Assembly (NCBI GenBank): GCA_028641055.1
Contig: CM054062.1
Location: 234,186,376 to 234,250,375, forward strand
Length of the DNA: 64,000 nucleotides
Direction of reading: 5' to 3'
Origin: Alopecurus myosuroides
Lineage: Eukaryota; Streptophyta; Magnoliopsida; Poales; Poaceae
Position numbers and translations under genes: made by a program. Shown here piece after piece: positions 50,501 through 57,805 of the stretch. Numbering within the stretch: position 1 is the first letter of the stretch; the number at the start of each line of letters is the position of its first letter. The notes under the pieces are model-generated. The model did not search any database and was not told the DNA's origin. It saw only the letters and a program-made list of their open reading frames with translations.

Positions 50501-51836
50501 GACGCAGGGTCGCTGACAGGGGCCCCCACCTGTCAGCGCGCGGGGGCGAAAAAGATTGGATTAATCCCGCGGGGGCGGGGATTGAACCCTCGACCGCGGA
50601 TGCGCGAGCAGTGCGTTGTGCCACTGCAGTACTGAATCGTGTTTTGTAATAGGAAGGGGACTTGGGGGTTTTGTGGTTCAGTCCGCGGATGTTAACTGAA
50701 CTGAATAAATTCAGTTAGCTGCAACCTGACAGAGGCCGCCGGCGGCGACTCGCGAGCTGCTCGCGGTTGGATGCGTGGCGTGCTAGGGTGTACGTGTGCT
50801 TGGCTACTGATGCAGAGAGGGAAAAGGGCGAGGGAGAGGTGGTGCTCACCGTGAGGAAAAGGAGGAAGGAGGAGGTGACGGTGAGGAGGTGGCCGGCGGC
50901 GACAGAGAGCTGGACGGCGGCGGCGCTGCAGCAGCTACCTGGTCCCGTGGCGGTGTCGAGGATGAAGAGGAAGTAGAGGGGTTCTCTTTCCCGTAGCTAT
51001 CCCGCACGATGGCGCATCGTGGCGACGGCGACGAGCTGGAGATGGCGGCGGTGGTGATCGGTGTAGGTTCAGAGACAGAGAGAGAGGAGGGAGGAGAAAA
51101 GGAAAACGACGGCGCGGCATGAGGGAGAAAGGTGGAGAGGAGAGTTAGGGCACGGGGTGAGCTCGGGGCTCGGTTAAAAGGAGGGGGAGAGCGGCTCCCG
51201 GCCGTCCCCTTCTTCTACTGCTCGACGTGGATAGGCGCATCGCGCGCCGTACAGAGGTAAGTGACAAGGGGGGTAGCAGGCCGTGGCTGGTGGGCTGGGC
51301 TCAGCCCACTGGCCTGCCCTCTCCCTCTCTGTTACTTTACTTTTTTTTTGTTTTTCTGTTTATTGATCCTGTTTTTTTTTGCAGAAAAGGAAAAGGGAGA
51401 AAAAGGAAGGGTTTTAGGGTTAGAAAAAATTTAGGAAATTTTTTTATAGGTTAGTTATGATAAAAGCACAGTTGTGCAACTTTGTGTTTTTCAAAAAATT
51501 GAAATTGTGTGGCTGTTTGTATTTTAATTGAATTTTGACTGAATTTTGAATTAATTAAATAATTAACTTAAGCAAGTTAATGGTTTGATCTTCCAACTTT
51601 AATGCAAACAAATTGATGTTTGGGTTTGAAATTTTCATTTGAAAATTTGTAACAGCACAAGTATGAAACAAAATTTGAAATTTGGTTTGAAATTCAAATA
51701 GAAAAACAAGGGAAAACAAAGGAAAACAAATGAAAACAAATGCAAAACAAATGCAATGCTTATGATGTCATGATGCAAAACATAAATTAACAAAAAGCAA
51801 ACATTCTAAAGGAGTTTTCATACTTGGGATGTTACA
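47532..51836 (-). repeat. 5' (right) LTR of the minus-strand chromodomain element
   Basis: 4305 bp. Same layout as the left LTR: acidic exons at 49362-49285 and 48066-48002 with stop TAG (48004-48002), tRNA-like segment 50577-50634, GC-rich leader about 51190-50830. Splice sites and frame of the acidic exons are kept; the second exon has a Tyr-to-Cys and an Asn-to-Asp difference from the left copy. Confidence 0.92.
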
Positions 51837-52165
51837 ACTAGCTCACAAGGATGTCATATCACGGAATGAGTAAAAGAGTACTTGTCGGTAACGAGATCAA
51901 ACAAGGTATGGTTGATACCAATGATCGAATCTCGGACAAGTAAAATATCGCGAGACGAAGGGAATTAGTTATGATGTTGATGGTTCACACGATCACGAGA
52001 TTCATCATTGAATATATAGGAGTCATCACGGATCTCCAGATCCCGCTGTTGATTATTGATCGGAGATGTGTCTCTATCATGTCTATGTTATTCGTGAACC
52101 GTGGGGTTACACACTTAAGGATCGATGACGCATTTGAGAGGATACAGAATATCGGAGAAAAGTTT
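51837..52165 (+). repeat. Angela/BARE/WIS-type copia LTR, segment 2
   Basis: Resumes after the ACTAG duplication with CTCACAAGGATGTCATATCACGG and GATCGGAGATGTGTCTC, the usual continuation of an Angela/BARE LTR. It is interrupted again at 52166 by the plus-strand chromodomain element. Confidence 0.82.
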
Positions 52166-52941
52166 TGTAACATCCAAGTATGAAAACCCTTAGTTGTTTT
52201 ACTTGTTGTTTTTATTTAAGCAATGCATCATATCATCATCCTCATATTTATTTCTGTTTGCATTGTTTTCATATGAAATTTAAACTTGTTATCAACTTCT
52301 GTTTTCACACTTGTCTGTTACAACCTTTCCAATAAAGAAGTGCAAACTAAAAACCTCTTTTGTTTTCAAGCAACTCATTATAATTCACCTTTTAAGTTGT
52401 TGCAAAAATCAACTGCTCAATTTAATCAATTATTTTTCCAAGTCTTTCCCAAACTCAAAACAATTCTCAAATCATCAAATTTTTGAATCCATGAAGTGAT
52501 CACAATTTGGTATTCTTCAAAACATTCTAAACCATAGGGGAAACCCTATTGAAAATAACTTATTTTCTAAATATTAATTGCTATGGCAAAATTCAACTAT
52601 TTTGGTTCAATTTCAAAACAGCCATCAAACATTTGTAATTTTGAAAACCAAAAATACCAAATGGTTTCTTTTCACCTAAGAAGCTTACCCAAATTTTTCC
52701 AAAATTTTATCTAAGTTAAAACCTATTTATTTCTTCCAAAAGCTACAGCCACAAAAAAAAAAAAAAAACAGCACATCTCATATTACAAAAAAAAAAGAGC
52801 AAACGTTTCAACCAGGTGGGGGAGAAGGCCCAGCCCACCTGGTTGGCCCGATAACCCCATCTTCTACCTCCGTACAGGAGGTGACGCAATGGACAGCGAC
52901 AGCCTCCTCCTCCTGAGCCACTCGATGCTCCTCCCCCTCCT

Positions 52942-52987
52942 CTATATCTCCCCCTCTCCCCTCCCGAGCCAAACCCTAACCCTAAAC
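52942..52987 (+). promoter_or_regulatory. LTR core promoter: TATA-like box and double telobox
   Basis: CTATATCT at 52942-52949, then AAACCCTAACCCTAAAC at 52971-52987, just where transcription should start. Teloboxes (AAACCCTA) are common near start sites of plant growth-related genes. The right LTR carries the same telobox at 63037-63053. Confidence 0.5.
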
Positions 52988-53507
52988 GCATCTCCCCCTC
53001 CTATCTTCCCCAGCCGCCGCCGCCTCGAGGGAGAACTCCCTCCTCCGCTGGTGCCACGGCCACCGGCCGCCGGCGCACCTCGCCGCCGCATCCGCCACCC
53101 ATCGACCGCGCCGAGCACGCCCCTGCGTAGAGGGTGAGACAACCATTCCATTCCCGCTCATCCCCTCTCTTCTCTCCTGTGATTTGGTCATCAATTTCTT
53201 CCACGAAGATCACCTCAAGTGCCTCTGTTCGTTGTTCATGTCTGTAACCATCTGCAGCACGTACGCTTGCAGGTTCAGAGAACATCTCGTTGGCAAAGGT
53301 TAAAACCCCACCAGCACCTCATCCATCAACATCCGCAGCGACACCCTACTGGCTCCAGCGGCGCGCAGAACAGCCTCAGGTCTCGAGGTCGAATCCCCAA
53401 ACCCCCACCCCTTTTCTGTCTATTTATTTCAAGTTGGATGCACAGCAGTTCTGAACAATAACCACCCCGAGGCCCCCTTCCTAGCACCAAAGTTTAGCCA
53501 TCCCACT

Positions 53508-53570
53508 GGTTAGCCCCCAGATGCAGGAAGCAGGAGGTGAGGGGTTCGAGTCCCCCCTCCTGCAACATTC
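53508..53570 (+). other. tRNA-like segment in the LTR (plus element)
   Basis: GGTTAGCCCCCAG (53508-53520) is A-box/D-arm-like. GGTTCGAGTCC (53543-53553) is a perfect B box inside a T-arm-like stem. CAGGAGG...CCTCCTG can pair around it. The right LTR has the same at about 63574-63636. It sits at the same relative place (1.25-1.4 kb from the LTR start) as the segment in the minus element. Confidence 0.5.
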
Positions 53571-54534
53571 ACCAAACTTTTTGTTTTCATTTGTTTTGGT
53601 ACAGCCACTTGTTGGAAATCACACCTAAGCCCCTGGCCCTTATTTCTAGCCCCTGAAATAATTATTTCTAAGTCCCTAGATCCATAAAAATGGCAGATTT
53701 GCCCTATATTTTGTAAATTGCATAACTAAATCATCCTAAATCCAAATCCAACATTTTTGATATGTTTTCAATACCAAATTAAATGTTCTATCCAAATATA
53801 AAATTTGTTTACTGTTTTGAATATTTTAAATTGGTGCAAAATTTGAATTCTTGTCAAATTCCCTTAAATTTGCAAAATTCATAACTTGTTCATAAAAATT
53901 CCAAATTTCACAAACCAAATATGTTTTTCCATCAACTTTTCATGTACTTTCCAAATATAAATTTTGTTTTCTGGTTTGAATAATTTAAATTGCCTAAACA
54001 ATTTAAATCTTGTTTAATTCAATTAAAAATTGTTTAATATTGTTTAATTCATAATTAAATAATCCAAAGTCCAATTTGAAAATGTGAAACATGTAATCCA
54101 ACTAAAATTTGATAACCTTTTCAAATATCAACTTTGTTATTTGTTTTGCACACTTTAACTTGATGAAAACAACAATTACTTGTTCAGCCTCATTAAGTAA
54201 CAAAATTTCCAAACTTGATTAATGTTTTCTAAAAATGGTTAACTATCATTCCAATTGCATTTAAATTGTTATCTTCTTGTTATTCATCATGCATGCATCA
54301 TGCTAACTCACCAACACCTGATGCTTAGTGTTAGAACAATTAATTCAACTCTAAGGCATGGGTTTGCCATATGCAATCTTTGCATATGGAATCCATTTAA
54401 CTTGTGTATCATATCCACTAGTTTATTTTGGTGCATCTATTAAACATGACATGCATCATCCCAATGTTTGTGCACATATGCCATGTATTGATTGCCGTCT
54501 TCCTTCGTTGTTGTTTTTGCTTCTTCTCGCTTAG

Positions 54535-55924
54535 ACGACGACGTTGGTACCGACGAGCCTTACAACACCACTACTCAGGACCTAGCCCAGTACGAGACTG
54601 AGCTGCCAGGCAAGTTATCACTCACATGAATCATCGAGTTCTCTTCCACACTTGTTGTCGATACTATCCTTTTGTCTACTATTGCTAGCCCTATGTATCG
54701 TTGCTATTCTCCGAACCCATCACATGATTCCCTGAACCAATGATATTGCCTCACCTCCATACCCACAGCCTTTGTTTGTGCCTGTTCTTATCTAGCATGC
54801 TTAGGGTTGCTTTTGCTCGAGCCTGTTGTCGGTTACTTCTTTTATTAGCGTGCTAATATTATCTGTTACCGTTCCGAGGGCTCGAATGATAATCAATCAA
54901 TCCTGTTAATGCTGCTGTTAATAATAATTTGATGATAAGGCACCGGCAGGAGGCCCTTTGTGGTTTTGAGGCCTGCTAGTGTCGACCCTAATAGGAAAAG
55001 GGTCTTGTCTACTGATCCATGATGAGCGCACTACCCGCATGTGGGAAGCGAGTATGGGCGCCCCCCTCAACTTGACTCGATTCGCATCTCGTCCAAATCG
55101 CCGTACTAGTTCGGGCTTTCCATTTGCTGCATCATATGCAGGTACGAACCCGAGGCCAGGGTGGAACTTTTGTAGTCGGCATTTAGGGCGGCGTGGTCTT
55201 CCAGTGCTATGAGGGTCCTCCTTTTCTTCGGGGGGCTCGATTAGCCGCGCACGCACAGCACGCGGTGCTTTGGGCTTGATGCGAAGAACAGTTGGTTGTG
55301 TTGAGTGTCTCGCTTGGTGGGTTTGATTCCCATCTGGCGGGATATTCTTACGTGTACGGTTACTATGGTGCACCCCTGCAGGGATAAATCTTCTCGAGAA
55401 GCCGTGTTTTCCGCGGTTATGGATTACTTGGTGAAAGTACTGGCTAACAAGTACTCAGGACAACTCCAACATAATGATCAATCATGTTCACCCAATGACT
55501 AATAACTTGACTAGTAATAGGTTATTCACACAATAACTTGATTCACCTTATTATAACGGTGTGAGTTATCCTCGGATTGCTTCTTCGGATAAGGGGCGAG
55601 ATCCAGGATGGGTTTGTTTGAAGTTATCTTTCAGTTGGTTACAATTCCTCGATCTTATCTTTTCTATTAGCCGGAACTATTAGTATCCTCTGTAGTTGGT
55701 TAGAGCAGCCCGCTGCAGCTTTTGTAATACCTATCTTCTTCCGTTGATCCCAAGCATCCCGGCTTGTGTTGACGGGTAACTCCTTGATGAAATGTGAGTC
55801 TTGCTTGCCAGTACTTGGATGTACTGACCCCGTTGGGGCTGTGGTTTACGCAGAGTACGACTACGACTACGATGATCACCAGGATGGCTACTTTGTGGAG
55901 TTCGACGACACTGCAGACGAGTAG
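54535..55924 (+). CDS. LTR-embedded acidic exons (plus element)
   Basis: Exon 54535-54609 (acceptor CGCTTAG, donor CCAG/GCAAGT) encodes DDVGTDEPYNTTTQDLAQYE... Exon 55854-55924 (acceptor TTTACGCAG) encodes EYDYDYDDHQDGYFVEFDD... and stops at TAG 55922-55924. The phase-1 G of the first exon completes the Glu that starts the second. Length differs from the minus element by one and two codons only, and acidic residues and the final DE/NE-stop are kept. The intron uses a GC donor in both families. In the preceding candidate exon (to 53379) the frame is open back to about 53302 but has no ATG, so the full protein, if any, is not defined. Confidence 0.45.
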
Positions 55925-56029
55925 TTGGCTGGACCCCGGGCAGGATCCAGGACCTACGTGGATGGGCTTCGTTTTTTGTTATTTTCTCCGGCTTCTTAAG
56001 CCTTGGATTTGTCTGTACTCAGACCCATT

Positions 56030-56100
56030 TGATTGCTTCCGCTGATGTAATGGATGATATGTTGGGACATGTGTCCTCTGGATGAGTGTTTTGCTATCTC
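56030..56100 (+). terminator. Probable polyadenylation region of the LTR
   Basis: TTGTCTGTACTCAGACCC, GCTTCCGCTGATGTAATG and GTTGGGACATGTGTCC follow the acidic stop codon by 100-170 bp. They are conserved in the minus element (about 37600-37530) and look like a plant 3' UTR with TGTAA-type upstream elements. If the 3' end lies here, R would span about 3 kb. Confidence 0.35.
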
Positions 56101-56403
56101 TGCCTTAGTGAAGGCTATTTGCAAACTTATTTCATTCTTTTGTGTCTTAGAGACAGTTTGTGCTATCATTTCGTTCAAAGCTGTTGACGTACAGTGCGTG
56201 CTTGAATATGAAGTACGTCGACAGTAGTGCCTTAGGTTCCTAGCGGATAGTTTACTTCGACGGTGGGAGCAGGGCTTGTGTTGTCGCGCATAAGCGCAGG
56301 CCTACCAGGAAGCTGGGACGTGGGAGCAGGTATGCCCCATAATCCAAGCACCTGACTTCCAGTTCGTGCGATGAGTATCCTCTAGAAACCGGGGTGCGAC
56401 AAA

Positions 56404-56416
56404 TGGTATCAGAGCC
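56404..56416 (+). other. Primer binding site, initiator tRNA-Met
   Basis: TGGTATCAGAGCC, two bases after the LTR end. Confidence 0.92.
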
Positions 56417-56551
56417 TGTCTGCCTGTAGGATCCCTTTTTACTGGTCGCAGTTGAGTCTAGAAACTATTTTGTAGCTATATAGGAAAAATGAAACGTGAG
56501 AGTAGGAATTCTGCCATTTTTCTTCTTTCCCCACCCACCCACCCTTTTCTG

Positions 56552-56778
56552 GTAAGGAAGTGCAACGTTGTTTTCTGTTCTCACCTAAACTTTCAAGTTA
56601 GGATTTCACGTGTTTTGGGTTCTCCTTAGTACCTCAGGACTGTTGGTCTCGTTTTCCCGATGTTGCTTCGATATCATGTTCTTTTCAACATCCTTTTCGT
56701 CCGTTGAACCTTGTTGTTGTTTTCCACGTCCTTTTTCATCTACCGGAGTCTAATCAAAACCTTCCAAATCATCTGCAG
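56552..56778 (+). other. Candidate leader intron before ORF0
   Basis: Donor CTG/GTAAGG at 56551/56552 and acceptor ATCTGCAG ending at 56778, with the ORF0 ATG as the very next bases. A second acceptor, TTTCTGTTCAG ending at 57804, lies one base before the gag ATG (57806). The minus element keeps both acceptors but has GTAATG at the donor. Inferred from motifs only. Confidence 0.35.
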
Positions 56779-57594
56779 ATGGGTCTCAGCTACTACCCGC
56801 AGGTGGTTCGCATGACTCGCTGTGAGAGCACCGCCGGTTTTCCGGAGTTGCTGAGAGACATGGTTACCTATCTGGGGTTCCGTTGGGCACCAGAGTACCA
56901 GGTCTACGAGCACCAGCGAGAGTTTGACCAGACTTGCTACCGGGCTATCGTCTACATTCTGTCGGATGATGGCAGGAGCATTGCACACCAGTACGAGGCA
57001 GTAGGGTCCACAGTGGATATGGCAGTGCAGCAGGCAGCGTACGTGAGTATCACCGTCCTCCGTGCTGACTACTGGGGCTTTGATAAGTCCAGTTTTCGTC
57101 ACATCCCCCGTGGTTACATCACGGCAGCGGGAGTTCACTTCACTGTCCACCGCGACATGGATACCTACGAGACTGATAGCTCCAGGCTCCAGATCACTGC
57201 CCAGTTCGCTAGTCACAGTGATGCCGTTGCTTCCGCACTTTCTCAGGAGTTAGCCTCAGTCAGGGAGCAGCTCCACCTTGCTCTCACTCGTCTGGCGACG
57301 TACACCACAGACTTTGTTGGAGACGAGCGCTTCGCACGTGTCGTTCAGCCAGCTGGTCTTCCGTTGCCAGATGCTGGAGGTTACGAGCCGATCAGAGGCC
57401 CACTTCTCGACCTCGGAGCTGGTTACACAGGGATTCCCCGCTATGGAGCACAGGGAGAGGACGCTTTCTACTTCACCACACCGAGAGTTGCTCTCAGAGC
57501 AGTTCCTATCTACATGGATCGTCGTGATACCTACTTCCGTGGGGTCCCTCCTCACCGTATCTCTCGTCGTACTACTCACCGCCGTCCTGCGTGA
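56779..57594 (+). CDS. ORF0: extra protein between primer site and gag, dsRBD-like N-terminus (271 aa)
   Basis: ATG at 56779, matching the start position in the minus copy; an upstream frame extension to 56704 is not supported by it. Intact to the stop at 57592-57594. Residues about 20-97 follow a double-stranded-RNA-binding-domain pattern: helix FPELLRDMVTYLGF, strand PEYQVYE, strand CYRAIVYIL, strand HQYEAVG, helix TVDMAVQQAAYVSITVL. The lysines that usually open the second helix are missing. Residues about 145-178 form a likely helix (SHSDAVASALSQELASVREQ). A Gly/Pro-rich conserved block (LPDAGGYEPIRGPLL, GYTGIPR) and an Arg-rich tail follow (247-271). No gag, envelope or enzyme motif. RNA binding, packaging or silencing interference are possible roles, not shown. 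Confidence 0.75.
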   Translation: MGLSYYPQVVRMTRCESTAGFPELLRDMVTYLGFRWAPEYQVYEHQREFDQTCYRAIVYILSDDGRSIAHQYEAVGSTVDMAVQQAAYVSITVLRADYWGFDKSSFRHIPRGYITAAGVHFTVHRDMDTYETDSSRLQITAQFASHSDAVASALSQELASVREQLHLALTRLATYTTDFVGDERFARVVQPAGLPLPDAGGYEPIRGPLLDLGAGYTGIPRYGAQGEDAFYFTTPRVALRAVPIYMDRRDTYFRGVPPHRISRRTTHRRPA

Positions 57595-57805
57595 TGAGCA
57601 TGTGAGTACCGTTGTATCCGTTACTAGCTGTGTCTAGTTTATCCTTTTGTTTTCGAACCATGTATTGGTCTGTTGGATATTCTGATGTATTTGAACTTGT
57701 GATGATGTACCTGTTGGTTATCTATTCATGCGTCGGAATAATCTCTCTTTCGGTTGCTGAGTTTATTCCTTCCTATTGTTGTGCTAAAATGCATTTCTGT
57801 TCAGG

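Larger units (their letters stand above)
37220..51836 (-). mobile_element. Chromodomain Ty3/gypsy element (Tekay/Del-type), minus strand, TSD ACTAG
   Basis: LTRs 37220-41536 (4317 bp) and 47532-51836 (4305 bp). TSD ACTAG lies at 37215-37219 and 51837-51841. The primer site complements initiator tRNA-Met (47517-47529); the PPT complement GCCCCCCCTT is beside the left LTR. The internal 6 kb holds an extra ORF, then gag, protease, RT, RNase H, integrase and chromodomain in one frame with several stops. LTR copies differ by scattered substitutions and a 12-bp deletion (near 40447), so it is clearly older than its plus-strand relative at 52166. Confidence 0.93.
52166..56401 (+). repeat. 5' (left) LTR of the plus-strand chromodomain element
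   Basis: 4236 bp, TGTAACATCC...GGTGCGACA. Layout: TATA-like box 52942-52949, telobox 52971-52987, probable exon 1 to 53133 (donor GGTGAG), probable exon 2 ending 53379, tRNA-like segment 53508-53560, AT-rich stretch to about 54500, acidic exons 54535-54609 and 55854-55924, and a 3'-UTR-like tail near 56030-56100. Confidence 0.93.

Noticed and set aside
52161..52165. AGTTT as proven target duplication of the plus gypsy element
   Set aside because: The matching copy would lie beyond the window; AGTTT also precedes the right LTR internally as part of the PPT end, so it is not evidence.
52889..53285. Pro/Arg-rich frames in the LTR leader (repeated at 62955-63351)
   Set aside because: ATG lies before the TATA-like box or the frame runs over the candidate splice sites; conserved only because the LTR copies are young.
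53508..53570. Functional tRNA gene in the LTR
   Set aside because: B box is perfect but acceptor and anticodon stems do not form a full cloverleaf by eye.
54979..55212. 77-codon coding-like frame in the plus LTR ending at CATATGCAG/GTACG
   Set aside because: The homologous DNA in the minus element (38640-38450) has stops in all frames, unlike the acidic exons.
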